Notes: generated by a model not told the origin, from the sequence alone. DNA of 54,611 bases from Candidatus Nanopelagicales bacterium (GCA_009694585.1 SHUQ01000004.1:1-54611); one strand, 5' to 3'. Shown: positions 21,720 through 33,152, counted from the stretch's first letter. Translations and numbers: made by a program.

Positions 21720-24700
21720 TGCCAAGGCGTGCGGATATTAAGTCAATTTTGGTAATTGGGTCAGGGCCAATTGTCATCGGACAAGGCTGTGAGTTCGATT
21801 ATTCGGGTACCCAAGCTTGTCGGGTGCTCAAAGACGAGGGCTTGCGCGTAGTTTTGGTAAACTCAAACCCGGCTACGATCATGACCGATCCTGAATTCTC
21901 TGACGCTACCTATATCGAACCGATCACCCCTGAGTTCGTTGAACGTATCATCGCCAGAGAGCGCCCCGACGCGCTGCTTCCTACTTTGGGCGGCCAAACG
22001 GCATTAAATATTGCAATTGCATTGCACAAAAACGGCGTGCTTGATCGCTACGGGGTTGAAATGATCGGGGCTGACGTCAATGCCATTGAGCGCGGCGAGA
22101 ACCGAGAGTTATTTCGCGGCATTGTCGCGGCAATCGGTGCCGAGAGTGCGCTTTCGGTGATTTGTCACTCAATGTTGGATTGCCAATCAGCAGCTGAGCA
22201 ACTTGGGTTTCCGGTGGTTATCCGTCCCTCCTTCACCATGGGTGGTGCCGGGTCCGGCATCGCGTACGACGAAACCGATCTGTTGCGCATCGCCGGAGCC
22301 GGTCTGCAGGCAAGTCCAACTACCGAGGTACTTCTCGAAGAGTCGATTATCGGCTGGAAAGAGTATGAGCTTGAGCTAATGCGCGACCGCAATGACAATG
22401 TTGTCGTCATTTGCTCCATTGAAAATTTAGATCCAATGGGTGTCCACACCGGCGATTCCATAACCGTGGCGCCAGCTCTTACCTTGACCGATCGTGAGTA
22501 TCAGCACATGCGTGACGTTGGCATTGAGATCATTCGAGCTGTGGGAGTTGACACCGGCGGGTGCAATATTCAATTTGCGGTCAACCCTGAAGATGGTCGC
22601 ATGATCGTAATTGAGATGAATCCACGAGTTTCGCGCTCCTCGGCCCTTGCATCTAAGGCTACGGGTTTTCCGATCGCCAAGATCGCGGCACGATTGGCAA
22701 TTGGCTACACCCTCGACGAGATCCCGAACGACATCACGAAAGAGACACCGGCGTCATTCGAACCCAGTCTTGATTATGTAGTTGTCAAAGTTCCACGCTT
22801 CGCATTCGAAAAGTTCCCTAATGCCGATCCAGTGCTGACCACCACCATGAAGAGTGTTGGTGAGGCTATGGCCATCGGGCGCAACTTTGGTGAGGCGTTG
22901 CAAAAGGCATTGCGCTCCTTGGAGAAGCCAGAGGCAATATTTAGCTGGCCCGGTGACTCTGCGGAAATAGATGTGCCAGATCTCCTTGCGAGGATGCACC
23001 GTCCCCATGACGGCCGCCTCTCCTTGGTTCAGCAGGCATTGTGGGCCGGGGCGACTATTGAGCAGGTCCACGAGTCCACTCGCATAGACCCATGGTTTTT
23101 GGACCAAATATGTCAATTGAACGAAACCGCGGATGAAATTCGCTCGGCGCCTGCACTTGATGAGCCACTTCTACGCCGGGTTAAGCGCGTTGGTTTCTCA
23201 GATCGACAAATCGGCCAACTACGAGGCATAAGCGAGGATGAAGCCCGCGAGATCCGCCATGGCCTTGGCGTTCGCCCGGTTTTCAAGACGGTTGATACTT
23301 GCGCGGCCGAGTTCGCGGCTCAGACTCCTTACCACTATTCGACCTATGATGAAGAAAATGAAGCCGCCGCGAGTGACCGTACGAAGGTAATCATTTTGGG
23401 GTCAGGCCCAAATCGCATTGGTCAGGGTATCGAGTTTGATTACTCATGCGTGCACGCGGCATTAACCCTTCGTGACGCTGGCTATGAAACCATCATGATC
23501 AATTGCAATCCCGAAACTGTTTCTACTGACTATGACACTTCAGACCGTTTGTACTTCGAGCCTTTGACGTTTGAAGATGTCATCGAGATTGTGTACGCGG
23601 AGCAGCGGTCAGGCACCCTACTTGGCGTGATAGTGCAATTGGGTGGGCAAACCCCACTTGGGTTGGCGCAGCGACTTAAGAATGCCGGCGTACCAATCAT
23701 CGGCACGAGCCCGGAGTCGATTCACCTAGCTGAGGATCGGGGAGCATTCGGCCGGGTGCTCGCGCAAGCGGGTTTGCCGGCGCCTAAGCACGGTACCGCG
23801 ATGTCGTTCCCGGAGGCTCAGGCGATTGCCGCTGATGTTGGTTACCCGGTGCTAGTGCGACCAAGTTATGTACTCGGTGGCCGCGGAATGGAAATCGTCT
23901 ATGACGACAACATGCTCGCTGATTTTTTGGGTAGGGCTACCCAGATTAACCCTGAGCACCCGGTTTTAGTTGATCGATTCTTGGACGACGCTATTGAAAT
24001 TGATGTAGATGCCATCTTCGACGGCGAAGAATTGTTCTTGGCTGGTGTTATGGAGCACATCGAGGAAGCTGGGATTCATTCTGGTGATTCGGCATGTGCG
24101 TTGCCACCCATCACGCTCGGGGCCTCAGATATTGAACGTATTCGGGAGTCAACACTGCGCATCGCACAAGGGGTTGGAGTTCTCGGGCTGCTAAATGTGC
24201 AGTACGCCCTGGTTTCTGATGTGCTTTATGTGCTCGAGGCTAACCCTCGAGCTTCGCGGACCGTGCCATTTGTTTCGAAAGCAACGGCAGTGCCCATTGC
24301 GAAAGCGGCAGCACGGGTGATGGTTGGCCAAAAGATTTCTCAGTTGCGTCTTGAAGGTTTATTGCCCACTAGGGGCGATGGTGGCACGATGCCACCTGGT
24401 GCGGCCTGTTCTGTCAAGGAAGCTGTGCTTCCGTTTGGCCGCTTCCATGGCGTCGACACTTTGCTCGGCCCCGAAATGCGCTCGACCGGCGAGGTGATGG
24501 GTATTGATGATAGCTTCGGGCTGGCATTTGCTAAATCGCAAGAGGCGGCGTTCGCCGGTGGTTTACCAACCTCTGGCACTGCATTTGTGTCTCTGGCCAA
24601 TCGCGATAAGCGTGCTGCAATATTCCCGATCATGCGGTTAGCGGATCTAGGGTTTCAGATTGCGGCGACGGCTGGTACCGCCGATATTTTGGGTCGTCAT

Positions 24701-25039
24701 GGGATCTCCGCGAGGGTGTTGCGTAAGCATCATGAAGGCAGGGGTCCGGCGGGTGAACCAACAACGATCGATCTGATCATGGCTGGCGAGATCGCCTTAA
24801 TCGTAAATACGCCTTATGGGGTAGGGCCCAGGGTGGATGGTTATGAAATCCGCACTGCTGCTGTCATCAAGTCGGTACCTTGTATTACCACGGTGCAGGG
24901 GTTGGCTGCCGCCGTACAAGGAATAGCTTTACTGCGCAACGCTGAGGCCACAGTCCGCTCCCTGCAAGAGCATGCCCGCGATCTGCTCAAGCTGCGCCAG
25001 AGTGCTAGCGGTAGCGTCAGTCCTGCGGAGCTAGATTGA
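21719..25039 (+). CDS. carB: Carbamoyl-phosphate synthase large subunit
   Basis: 1106 aa with duplicated ATP-grasp halves ([23 protein letters not shown] and [21 protein letters not shown]) and MGS-like C-terminus. Confidence 0.97.
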   Translation: MPRRADIKSILVIGSGPIVIGQGCEFDYSGTQACRVLKDEGLRVVLVNSNPATIMTDPEFSDATYIEPITPEFVERIIARERPDALLPTLGGQTALNIAIALHKNGVLDRYGVEMIGADVNAIERGENRELFRGIVAAIGAESALSVICHSMLDCQSAAEQLGFPVVIRPSFTMGGAGSGIAYDETDLLRIAGAGLQASPTTEVLLEESIIGWKEYELELMRDRNDNVVVICSIENLDPMGVHTGDSITVAPALTLTDREYQHMRDVGIEIIRAVGVDTGGCNIQFAVNPEDGRMIVIEMNPRVSRSSALASKATGFPIAKIAARLAIGYTLDEIPNDITKETPASFEPSLDYVVVKVPRFAFEKFPNADPVLTTTMKSVGEAMAIGRNFGEALQKALRSLEKPEAIFSWPGDSAEIDVPDLLARMHRPHDGRLSLVQQALWAGATIEQVHESTRIDPWFLDQICQLNETADEIRSAPALDEPLLRRVKRVGFSDRQIGQLRGISEDEAREIRHGLGVRPVFKTVDTCAAEFAAQTPYHYSTYDEENEAAASDRTKVIILGSGPNRIGQGIEFDYSCVHAALTLRDAGYETIMINCNPETVSTDYDTSDRLYFEPLTFEDVIEIVYAEQRSGTLLGVIVQLGGQTPLGLAQRLKNAGVPIIGTSPESIHLAEDRGAFGRVLAQAGLPAPKHGTAMSFPEAQAIAADVGYPVLVRPSYVLGGRGMEIVYDDNMLADFLGRATQINPEHPVLVDRFLDDAIEIDVDAIFDGEELFLAGVMEHIEEAGIHSGDSACALPPITLGASDIERIRESTLRIAQGVGVLGLLNVQYALVSDVLYVLEANPRASRTVPFVSKATAVPIAKAAARVMVGQKISQLRLEGLLPTRGDGGTMPPGAACSVKEAVLPFGRFHGVDTLLGPEMRSTGEVMGIDDSFGLAFAKSQEAAFAGGLPTSGTAFVSLANRDKRAAIFPIMRLADLGFQIAATAGTADILGRHGISARVLRKHHEGRGPAGEPTTIDLIMAGEIALIVNTPYGVGPRVDGYEIRTAAVIKSVPCITTVQGLAAAVQGIALLRNAEATVRSLQEHARDLLKLRQSASGSVSPAELD

Positions 25040-25089
25040 ACCGGGGCAGCGAAGGTGAAGGACAAGATGGCAAAGGGTGTGTGAGATAG

Positions 25090-25944
25090 ATGCCGGTTCA
25101 GGTAAGGGGTGAGGTACTTGATGTGCGACGCGCCGGTGTGTATTACGTGCTTTCCGTCACCGCACCGGGTATCCCAGAGCAGTACCGACCAGGTCACTTC
25201 GTCACTATTGGGATCGGCGGCGAAGAGTCCGGTTTGATCTTGCGTCGCGCATTTGCGATTCACCAAGTGCAATCTCGCGGTGTTTATGGTGGCACTTTAG
25301 ATGTGGTAGTTGGCGTGCAGGGTAAGGGCACTCGTTGGCTAAGTGAACGTCGTCGCCATGACATCCTTGACATTGTTGGCCCCCTCGGCAAGCCATTTAT
25401 CTTGCCTAAGGAGGGGGTCCCATGCGTGCTGGTCGGTGGTGGCTATGGGGCGGCTCCGCTATTTATGCTGGCCGAGCAACTTCGGGAACGGGGATGTCGA
25501 GTCGATGTCGTACTCGGTGCATCAACCGAAGAAAAACTTTATGGAGTCCTAGATATCAAGCGGGTGTCGTCGATGCTCACCATCACCACCGAGGATGGCT
25601 CGTCCGGTACGAAGGGTCGGGTCACCGACGCCCTGCCGGGCATCATCGAACGCAATGATTCTGCGGTGGTTTATGCCTGCGGTCCAATGGGAATGCTCGC
25701 GGCGGTTGCTGACATCGCCTCGGAGTATCGCGCTTATAGCCAGTGTTCGGTTGAAGAATCCATGGCTTGCGGTATTGGTATCTGCATGACATGCGTGCTG
25801 CCTGTAGTTGGTGACGATGGGGTAACTCGCATGGTTCGGTCCTGCATTGATGGCCCAATATTTCGTGGCGATCTGGTGCGCTGGGATGAAATCGGCACGA
25901 TTCCTGCCGATGCTCTAGGTGCCCCAGCATTGGATGCGTCATGA
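25090..25944 (+). CDS. pyrK: Dihydroorotate dehydrogenase B electron-transfer subunit (PyrK-like)
   Basis: Ferredoxin-reductase-like fold; C-terminal 2Fe-2S cluster motif VEESMACGIGICMTCVLPV...C; adjacent to pyrD. Confidence 0.88.
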   Translation: MPVQVRGEVLDVRRAGVYYVLSVTAPGIPEQYRPGHFVTIGIGGEESGLILRRAFAIHQVQSRGVYGGTLDVVVGVQGKGTRWLSERRRHDILDIVGPLGKPFILPKEGVPCVLVGGGYGAAPLFMLAEQLRERGCRVDVVLGASTEEKLYGVLDIKRVSSMLTITTEDGSSGTKGRVTDALPGIIERNDSAVVYACGPMGMLAAVADIASEYRAYSQCSVEESMACGIGICMTCVLPVVGDDGVTRMVRSCIDGPIFRGDLVRWDEIGTIPADALGAPALDAS

Positions 25945-26963
25945 CCAGGGCCATGTTTGGGCGCGCCATGCGAGCGGTAGATGCTACGGCCCCCACCACT
26001 GACATGTCGGCCGAACTTGCATCGCTGGCTATGCCCAGCCCGGTATTGACGGCGTCGGGATGCGCGGCTTCTGGGCGTGAACTGGACCAATTCTTTGACA
26101 TCACCAAGATCGGCGCGATTGTCACAAAGAGCGTGATGTTGCGAGCGCGTTCTGGGCGTCCGACTCCGCGCATGTGCGAGACCCCAAGTGGCATGCTCAA
26201 CTCAATCGGGCTTCAAGGCCCAGGTATCGAGCAGTTCATTGAAGAGGACTTAGCGTGGTTGAGAGCGCGTGGTGCCCGCACCGTGGTTTCGATAGCGGGG
26301 GAGTCCGTCGACGAGTACGGCAAACTGGCACAGAAATTGCGTATTGTTGAGGGTGTAGATGCCATCGAGGTAAATATTTCATGCCCAAACGTTGTTAACC
26401 GAAATCAGGTTTTTGCCTGCGATCCGGAAATGGCCGCAAACGTTATTCAAACGGTGCGGCGACAAAGCGACTCGAAGACACCGATTTTCGCCAAACTTTC
26501 CCCTGATGTCACTGACATCACCGAAATAGCCCGAGCGGTCGTGCGAGCTGGGGTTGATGGGTTAACGGTAATTAACACCTCGCTAGGGATGGTCATTGAT
26601 GTTGAGACGATGCGTCCGGCACTTGCTGGGGTTACCGGTGGCCTAAGTGGTCCCGCAATTCGTCCCATCGCACTTCGCTGCGTGTGGCAAATCCGTCAGG
26701 CGCTTCCCGATATCCCCATTCTCGGAGTGGGTGGGATCCGCACCGGCGTTGACGCATTGCAGTTTATCCTGGCCGGAGCCAATGCGGTTTCGGTCGGCAC
26801 AATGACATTTAATGATCCTTCAGCGCCGATGCGAGTGCACAATGAGTTGGCAATTGCACTCCAGGACCGGGGATTCGAGAGTGTTAGCCAAGCCATCTCC
26901 TATGGACATCGCGCCGCAGATATATTTGAACCCGAGGACGAAGGCGAAGCCGAACCCGAATGA
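25941..26963 (+). CDS. pyrD: Dihydroorotate dehydrogenase, class 1B catalytic subunit
   Basis: EVNISCPNV (class 1 active-site Cys), AKLSPDVTDI, NTSLGMVID, GGLSGPAIRPIAL, GVGGI; paired with PyrK. Confidence 0.92.
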   Translation: MTRAMFGRAMRAVDATAPTTDMSAELASLAMPSPVLTASGCAASGRELDQFFDITKIGAIVTKSVMLRARSGRPTPRMCETPSGMLNSIGLQGPGIEQFIEEDLAWLRARGARTVVSIAGESVDEYGKLAQKLRIVEGVDAIEVNISCPNVVNRNQVFACDPEMAANVIQTVRRQSDSKTPIFAKLSPDVTDITEIARAVVRAGVDGLTVINTSLGMVIDVETMRPALAGVTGGLSGPAIRPIALRCVWQIRQALPDIPILGVGGIRTGVDALQFILAGANAVSVGTMTFNDPSAPMRVHNELAIALQDRGFESVSQAISYGHRAADIFEPEDEGEAEPE

Positions 26964-27676
26964 TCAGCAAACGCGGTCCAATCGCAGTAGCACTGGATGC
27001 ACCGGACTTAAGGACACTGAAGCAGTGGGCAGAAGCAGTTGCTCCGGCGGTGTCAACCTTGAAAGTCGGCCTGGAGGTCTTCTGCCGCGACGGTGAACTT
27101 GCGGTAATTGGCGCACGTGAAGCAGCAATAGCTGGTGGTATCAACGAAATCGAAATCTTCCTGGATCTCAAACTCCATGACATTCCAGCTACCGTGGCGG
27201 GCGCAGCGCGGGCCGTGGCCCATCTGGAACCGGCGATTTTGACGGTACATGCAGCAGGTGGCGCCGCCATGGTTGAAGCTGCTGCACTGGCGTTGCCGAA
27301 GACCAGAATTGCTGCGGTGACCATATTGACATCTCTTGATGAGCAGGCCTTGGCCGCCATTGGGATGGCTGGACCGTCAATCGATGCCGCGGTGCGCCTC
27401 GCAGTCCTTGCAACAAATGCTGGTGCGCGGGCCGTGGTGTGTTCAGCGCGTGAGGTGGGCGCGATTCGTGCTGCCGTAGCACCGGATATCACTTTGATCA
27501 CTCCGGGGGTGCGACCAGCAGGTAGCTCGGTGGATGACCAAAAGCGGGTAGCAACTCCGGAGCAGGCAATTGCAGACGGTGCGGATCTATTGGTAATCGG
27601 CCGGCCAATTACCGGAGCCGCTGACATCGCACAGGCGGCGCGTGACATTGCTTTCAGCATCGCGGGTGCCAACTAG
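26960..27676 (+). CDS. pyrF: Orotidine 5'-phosphate decarboxylase
   Basis: VALDAPDL, FLDLKLHDIPATV (DxKxxD-type core), TPGVRPAG, VIGRPIT motifs. Confidence 0.95.
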   Translation: MISKRGPIAVALDAPDLRTLKQWAEAVAPAVSTLKVGLEVFCRDGELAVIGAREAAIAGGINEIEIFLDLKLHDIPATVAGAARAVAHLEPAILTVHAAGGAAMVEAAALALPKTRIAAVTILTSLDEQALAAIGMAGPSIDAAVRLAVLATNAGARAVVCSAREVGAIRAAVAPDITLITPGVRPAGSSVDDQKRVATPEQAIADGADLLVIGRPITGAADIAQAARDIAFSIAGAN

Positions 27677-28245
27677 TGGCGCCGAGACTCGCGCCACTAG
27701 TGGTTGTCTCCGGCCCATCTGGAGTTGGCAAGAGCACTGTGGTTGAAGCAGTACTTGCTCTGGCTCCTGAGGTTTGGCTGTCAGTTTCAGTAACCACAAG
27801 GCTGCCGCGCGTTGGTGAGGTAAACGGCAAGGAGTATTTCTTCGTCGATGATGTGCAGTTCACGCAGTTGGTTGAGCACGACGAACTACTTGAGTGGGCG
27901 CAATTTGCGGGCCACCGGTACGGCACGCCTCGTGGCCCCGTTCTTGAACATAGGGCTGGTGGTATTCCGGTGATATTGGCAATTGAGGTGGCCGGGGCCC
28001 GGCAGGTGCGAAGCCGCGTTCCAGAAGCCCAGTTGGTGTTTTTGGCCCCACCCTCGTGGCCCGAATTGGAGGCCAGACTCATTGGCCGGGGTACCGAATC
28101 TGCTGAGGCGGTGGCCCAGCGCCTGGCTGCCGCTGAGCATGAATTGGCGGCAGCTCCAGAGTTCGATCGGGTCATTGTGAATACCGACGTCGGGCAGTGC
28201 GCGGCCGCATTGGTAGCATGCCTGCATGAGCAACCCCAGACCTGA
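27676..28245 (+). CDS. gmk: Guanylate kinase
   Basis: [15 protein letters not shown]-loop, [23 protein letters not shown] start overlaps the pyrF stop by 1 nt. Confidence 0.95.
   Translation: MAPRLAPLVVVSGPSGVGKSTVVEAVLALAPEVWLSVSVTTRLPRVGEVNGKEYFFVDDVQFTQLVEHDELLEWAQFAGHRYGTPRGPVLEHRAGGIPVILAIEVAGARQVRSRVPEAQLVFLAPPSWPELEARLIGRGTESAEAVAQRLAAAEHELAAAPEFDRVIVNTDVGQCAAALVACLHEQPQT
28214..28225 (+). promoter_or_regulatory. Putative leaderless -10 element (TAGCAT-N6-ATG) for rpoZ inside the gmk 3' end
   Basis: TAGCAT at 28214-28219, exactly 6 nt before the rpoZ ATG (28226). Confidence 0.45.
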
Positions 28246-28498
28246 GGGCATTACCCATCCCTCAATAGATGCCCTTTTGGAAAAGACCGACTCGAAGTTC
28301 TCGTTGGTTATCTACGCATCCAAGCGGGCGCGGCAAATAAATGCTTACTACTCACAACTGGGCGAAGGCCTGCTGGAGTATGTTGGCCCCCTCGTTGAGA
28401 CCCATGTGCAGGAGAAGTCCTTATCGATAGCGCTGCGCGAAATCGATGCCGGGCTTTTGCAAGCAGAGGCGATCGAGGTAGTCGAGGCTACGGCCTGA
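28226..28498 (+). CDS. rpoZ: RNA polymerase omega subunit
   Basis: [40 protein letters not shown]; position between gmk and coaBC. Overlaps gmk by 20 nt. Confidence 0.93.
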   Translation: MSNPRPEGITHPSIDALLEKTDSKFSLVIYASKRARQINAYYSQLGEGLLEYVGPLVETHVQEKSLSIALREIDAGLLQAEAIEVVEATA

Positions 28499-28503
28499 CT
28501 TCG

Positions 28504-29763
28504 ATGTCGCCGCAACTAGGCGCCAAGGCCGGTTCGCCCCAAGTGGGTGACCGGCCTCGTGTCGTACTGGGGGTAGCCGGCGGTATCGCCGCTTACAAAG
28601 GTGTCGAAGTACTAAGGGGTTTGACTGAGTCGGGCCATTCCGTCACCGTGGTGCCGACTGCGGCAGCACTTAAATTTGTTGGGGAGCCCACCTGGGCGGC
28701 GTTATCGGCCCACCCGATAGCCACTTCGGTTTGGGCAAACGCACATGAGGTCTCGCACGTAAAATTGGGGCAGCAGGCCGATTGTGTGGTAGTAGCACCA
28801 GCCACGGCAGACCTGATAGCTCGGGCGACCCACGGCATCGCCAATGACCTGTTGACCAATGTGCTCCTAACCGCCCGGTGTCCAATTGTCTTGGCGCCGG
28901 CAATGCATACTGAAATGTGGCAGCACCCGGCCACCCAATGCAATGTTGCCGCCCTTAGAGCTCGAGGGGTGATCGTGCTGGAGCCTGCCGCCGGGCGGCT
29001 TACCGGTGCCGATTTTGGACCTGGACGCTTACCAGATCCCGCCGCCATCGTGGCTGCGGTTCAAGATGTATTGCGCCGACCTCCGACAGGTGACTTAGCG
29101 GGCCGCCGGGTAGTGGTTAGCGCCGGTGGCACTCGTGAATCTTGGGATCCGGTGCGTTTCATCGGAAATATCAGCAGCGGTCGGCAAGGGGTCGAATTGG
29201 CGCGCACCGCGGTTTCCCGTGGTGCGCTGGTGACTTTGGTGGCCGCGCACCTAGATGTCCCGATACCAGCGGGTGTCACGGTGGTGCCGGTGAGTTCGGC
29301 CGAAGACCTCCTGCAGGCGATGGCGGCGGCGGCACGTGATGCCGATGCGGTCGTAATGGCTGCTGCGGTAGCCGATTTTCGGCCCGAGGCGGTCGCTTCG
29401 GGCAAAATCAAGAAACCCGATGAGCCGGTCAATGTGAGCCTAAAGCTGTCGCAGACTGTTGACGTTTTGGCCGAACTAGTGCGCCGTCGCGAGGGCGAGT
29501 TACCAGTGATTGTGGGATTTGCCGCCGAGACTGCGGCTGATGCGACCGAGTTAGCTGAGTTAGGACGCCGCAAATTGGCCCGCAAAGGCTGTGAGCTATT
29601 AGTCGTCAATGAGGTTGGGCGTCAAGTGGTATTTGGGGCAGAAGAAAATGAAGTGACGATCTTGGGCCACGAGGGCACCCAGGTGCACGTAGCTCGGTCC
29701 TCGAAGGCGGCGATTTCTGATGCGGTCTGGGACGCCGTGGTGCATGAATGGAAACGCGCCTAA
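28504..29763 (+). CDS. coaBC: Bifunctional phosphopantothenoylcysteine decarboxylase / phosphopantothenate-cysteine ligase
   Basis: VVLGVAGGIAAYKGVEVLRGL, APAMHTEMW, VSAGGTRESWDPVRFIGNISSGRQG, ADFRPEA motifs. Confidence 0.95.
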   Translation: MSPQLGAKAGSPQVGDRPRVVLGVAGGIAAYKGVEVLRGLTESGHSVTVVPTAAALKFVGEPTWAALSAHPIATSVWANAHEVSHVKLGQQADCVVVAPATADLIARATHGIANDLLTNVLLTARCPIVLAPAMHTEMWQHPATQCNVAALRARGVIVLEPAAGRLTGADFGPGRLPDPAAIVAAVQDVLRRPPTGDLAGRRVVVSAGGTRESWDPVRFIGNISSGRQGVELARTAVSRGALVTLVAAHLDVPIPAGVTVVPVSSAEDLLQAMAAAARDADAVVMAAAVADFRPEAVASGKIKKPDEPVNVSLKLSQTVDVLAELVRRREGELPVIVGFAAETAADATELAELGRRKLARKGCELLVVNEVGRQVVFGAEENEVTILGHEGTQVHVARSSKAAISDAVWDAVVHEWKRA

Positions 29764-29778
29764 CCATTACACTCAATG

Positions 29779-29795
29779 GAGCATCTGCGATGCTC
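29779..29795 (+). repeat. Perfect 7-bp inverted repeat between coaBC and metK
   Basis: GAGCATC-TGC-GATGCTC; followed by AATATTTGTGTT, so possibly a weak terminator or leader hairpin. Confidence 0.55.
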
Positions 29796-29832
29796 AATAT
29801 TTGTGTTGACAACATCTGTAAGGGGATATCAC

Positions 29833-31083
29833 GTGTCTAAGCGCTTGTTCACGTCTGAGTCAGTTACCGAGGGTCACCCGGATAAAATGGCGGACCAAAT
29901 CAGCGATGCGATTCTTGATGATTTGCTCCGGCAAGACCCACGCAGTCGCGTCGCGGTAGAAACCATGTTGACAACCGGGCAGGTGCACGTGGCCGGCGAG
30001 GTCACGACCGAGGGCTTCGCCGACGTCATTCGTTTGGTACGCGACACCGTGCTTGGTATCGGATACGACTCTTCCACCAAGGGTTTCGATGGTGAGTCCT
30101 GTGGTATCTCGGTGTCTATCGGTAAACAATCACCAGATATTGCCCAAGGTGTTGATGATGCCATCGAAGAGCGTGAGGGCGGCAGCGGCGACCCACTAGA
30201 TCGCCAAGGTGCCGGTGATCAAGGCTTGATGTTCGGCTATGCCTGCACTGACACCCTAGAATTAATGCCACTGCCAATTTCACTGGCCCACCGCTTAGCT
30301 GAGCAATTGACCGAGGTGCGCAAGGACGGCCGGTTGCCATACCTGCGCCCCGACGGCAAGACCCAGGTAACAATCGAGTACGACGAGGACGATCGCCCGA
30401 CTCGAATTGACACCATCGTGGTGTCTAGCCAACATGCACGCGATATCAACCTAGACACGATGCTCACCCCTGATATCCGCAAGCATGTTGTTGATCCAAT
30501 TCTTGAAACTGTGGATCTAGATTCACGTGATTACCGACTCCTCGTGAACCCGACCGGTCGCTTTGAGGTGGGTGGCCCGATGGGTGATGCCGGCCTGACC
30601 GGGCGCAAAATCATCGTTGATACCTACGGCGGCATGGCCCGTCATGGTGGTGGCGCATTCTCCGGTAAGGATCCGTCAAAAGTGGACCGATCGGCGGCAT
30701 ATGCAGTGCGCTGGGTGGCAAAGAACGTGGTTGCGGCCGGCTTAGCTACTCGCTGTGAAGTGCAGGTGGCTTACGCCATTGGCAAAGCCCACCCGGTCGG
30801 TGTTTTCGTCGAGACTTTCGGTACCGGCGTCATCGGTGACGAAGCCATCCAAGAAGCCGTACTCCGGGTCTTTGATCTACGCCCGGCGGCGATCATCCGC
30901 GATCTGGATCTACTCCGACCAATATTTAGAGTGACCAGCGCCTATGGTCACTTCGGTCGCCAGCAGGGCACCAATGAACTGCTTGACGCAGATCAGCCGG
31001 CGCAGCGTTCGCAGGTAGGACCAACATTTACCTGGGAAAACACCGATCGCGCCGAGAACTTGCGGACGGTTGCCGGAGTGTGA
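29833..31083 (+). CDS. metK: S-adenosylmethionine synthetase
   Basis: [60 protein letters not shown] motifs. GTG start 29833 with AAGGGG upstream. Confidence 0.97.
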   Translation: MSKRLFTSESVTEGHPDKMADQISDAILDDLLRQDPRSRVAVETMLTTGQVHVAGEVTTEGFADVIRLVRDTVLGIGYDSSTKGFDGESCGISVSIGKQSPDIAQGVDDAIEEREGGSGDPLDRQGAGDQGLMFGYACTDTLELMPLPISLAHRLAEQLTEVRKDGRLPYLRPDGKTQVTIEYDEDDRPTRIDTIVVSSQHARDINLDTMLTPDIRKHVVDPILETVDLDSRDYRLLVNPTGRFEVGGPMGDAGLTGRKIIVDTYGGMARHGGGAFSGKDPSKVDRSAAYAVRWVAKNVVAAGLATRCEVQVAYAIGKAHPVGVFVETFGTGVIGDEAIQEAVLRVFDLRPAAIIRDLDLLRPIFRVTSAYGHFGRQQGTNELLDADQPAQRSQVGPTFTWENTDRAENLRTVAGV

Positions 31084-33152
31084 AGTCCGCGTTCGAATCG
31101 GAGACAAACCAGCTGGCTTTGCTGCCAGCAGGCGGCAAAGCTGCCGCGCGACGGCCCCGCAAGGGGCCGTCTTTGTCTGCGGTTATCGCCGAAGAGTTGC
31201 CGATCGCTCAAGTTCGAATCGACTCGCCACTGCCCCAACTTGATCGGATTTTCGACTACACCGTTTCCCAGCAGCTAAGTGATTTGGTGCAGCCGGGGGT
31301 TCGGGTGAGAGTCCGCTTTGCCGGGCGTTTGGTTAATGGGTTCGTGGTGGGCCGGGTGGGGGCCAGCGATGCTGGCAAGACACTGCGACCTATTGAACGG
31401 GTAGTTTCTGGTGAGCGCGTCCTCACCCCTGAGATTGCTGACTTAGTTGCTGCCGTTGCTGAGCACTATGCCGGCACTTTCTCTGATGTGGTCCGTAGTG
31501 CAGTGCCACCTAGGCATGCCCGGGCCGAAGCTTTGCAGTACCCAATGCCAGATGTCGATGTTCAAGTTCAAGAGTTGGATGCGCAGCGCTGGAGCCGGTA
31601 CACAAATGGAGCCGCGTTATTTCGACGCCTTCGAGGTGGTAAGTCCGCAAATACCAGGGGAGTTTGGAGTGCCGCCCCCGCTCAGCCTTGGTACCAAGAC
31701 ATCGCATCCTTGGCTCGGGCGATTCTTGAGCAGCCACTTGGCAGCGTCATTGTGGTGCTACCTGATGCGCACGATGTTGATTTGCTCTCGCGTGAACTTG
31801 TCGAGCTACGGGATATCACGGCGGTGCTAACAGCGGACCAAGGCCCAGAGCGTCGCTACCGAGAGTTCCTTCGGGGCTTACGTGGCTCAGTTCGATTGGT
31901 GATCGGCACGCGGGCAGTGGTCTTTGCACCGGTCATGGACTTAAGGCTCATCGTGGTTTGGGATGACCAAGACGACTCGCTTTGGGAGCCGCATGCGCCA
32001 TATTGGAATGCTCGTGATGTAGCCGCCATGCGTTCATCCGCCGGAGGCTGTGCGCTACTGGTGGGTTCACCCGCAAGAAGTGTTGAGACCCAACTTTGGT
32101 GTGAGCAGGGGTGGTCACAATCCTTAGCGCCGACCCGAGATGCCATTGCCTCAAGCGCCCCGGTGGTTCGAGCACTTGAAATTGATGACCTAGCCCGTGA
32201 TGTGGCGGCAGCATCTGCCCGGTTGCCGCATATGGCGTGGTCAGTTGCTAAGGAGGGTTTGAAGTCCGGTCCGGTGCTAGTGCAGGTGTCGCGGCGCGGG
32301 TATCTGCCGACGCTGTGCTGTCAAAACTGCCGCACGCCGGCGAGATGCTCATGTGGAGGCTCCCTTGGGCTGGCAACGGGGCAAAGTCTCCCGACCTGTA
32401 CCTGGTGTGGAGTACCGGCCACGAGTTGGAGTTGCCGGGTCTGCGGCGAACACAATTTACGTGCGGTAGCCATTGGCGTCGAACGTACCGCTGAAGAGTT
32501 CGGTAGGGCATTTCCAACGACGTCGGTGGTTTGGTCGCAGGCTTCAGCAATGCGTCGCAAGGTGGGCTCTGCTGCAGCATTGGTGATTGCTACTCCAGGT
32601 GCCGAACCAATCGCTGAAGGCGGTTATGCGGCGGTAATAATCTTGGATGCTCGGCTGCAATTGCAGCGTCCCCAACTTCAGGTAACGCAAGAGGCGGCAC
32701 GGAGATGGTTTGGGGCGGCGCTCCTCGCGCGTCCTCGAGCACCGCTGGTAATCACAGCGGATAACTCTGAGCCGGTGGTACAAGCTTTGGTGCGGTGGGA
32801 TGCGCCATGGTTTGCTCAGCGCGAGCTTGCCGATCGAGTGGCTGCAGGTTTACTGCCCAGCACCCGAATGGCGGTGCTGACTGGAGCAATTACTGATATT
32901 AGTGAGGTGCTGTCATTGTTGACAGTTGAGCACCAAGTCCTAGGTCCGACTGACGGTAGTTGCATAGTTGTTGTGCGGCGTGACTTAGGGGCGCAACTAA
33001 GTGCGCAACTGCGGGTCATTTCAACGACGCGTGCGGTCAAAGGTTCGGGCAAATCGGTTAACGTGGTGCTCGATCCCCGTGAGCCGATTACCAAGGCGAC
33101 CGCACCAATGCCGGGGATACCGAATGGCGCGACGCAGAATCCGGGGACATAG
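31080..33152 (+). CDS. priA: Primosomal protein N' (PriA), actinobacterial form with degenerate ATPase motifs
   Basis: [45 protein letters not shown] (PriA N-terminus) and [18 protein letters not shown]...[17 protein letters not shown] zinc ribbons. No GxTGSGKT Walker A is visible. Confidence 0.85.
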   Translation: MKSAFESETNQLALLPAGGKAAARRPRKGPSLSAVIAEELPIAQVRIDSPLPQLDRIFDYTVSQQLSDLVQPGVRVRVRFAGRLVNGFVVGRVGASDAGKTLRPIERVVSGERVLTPEIADLVAAVAEHYAGTFSDVVRSAVPPRHARAEALQYPMPDVDVQVQELDAQRWSRYTNGAALFRRLRGGKSANTRGVWSAAPAQPWYQDIASLARAILEQPLGSVIVVLPDAHDVDLLSRELVELRDITAVLTADQGPERRYREFLRGLRGSVRLVIGTRAVVFAPVMDLRLIVVWDDQDDSLWEPHAPYWNARDVAAMRSSAGGCALLVGSPARSVETQLWCEQGWSQSLAPTRDAIASSAPVVRALEIDDLARDVAAASARLPHMAWSVAKEGLKSGPVLVQVSRRGYLPTLCCQNCRTPARCSCGGSLGLATGQSLPTCTWCGVPATSWSCRVCGEHNLRAVAIGVERTAEEFGRAFPTTSVVWSQASAMRRKVGSAAALVIATPGAEPIAEGGYAAVIILDARLQLQRPQLQVTQEAARRWFGAALLARPRAPLVITADNSEPVVQALVRWDAPWFAQRELADRVAAGLLPSTRMAVLTGAITDISEVLSLLTVEHQVLGPTDGSCIVVVRRDLGAQLSAQLRVISTTRAVKGSGKSVNVVLDPREPITKATAPMPGIPNGATQNPGT

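Noticed and set aside
26884-27672. 262-aa minus-strand ORF opposite pyrF
   Set aside because: Lies fully antisense to pyrF; composition (Ala/Ser/Thr/Arg runs) is that of a shadow ORF.
29764-29832. SAM riboswitch upstream of metK
   Set aside because: Only 69 nt between genes and a simple hairpin; no SAM-I/SAM-II/SAM-IV-like architecture visible.
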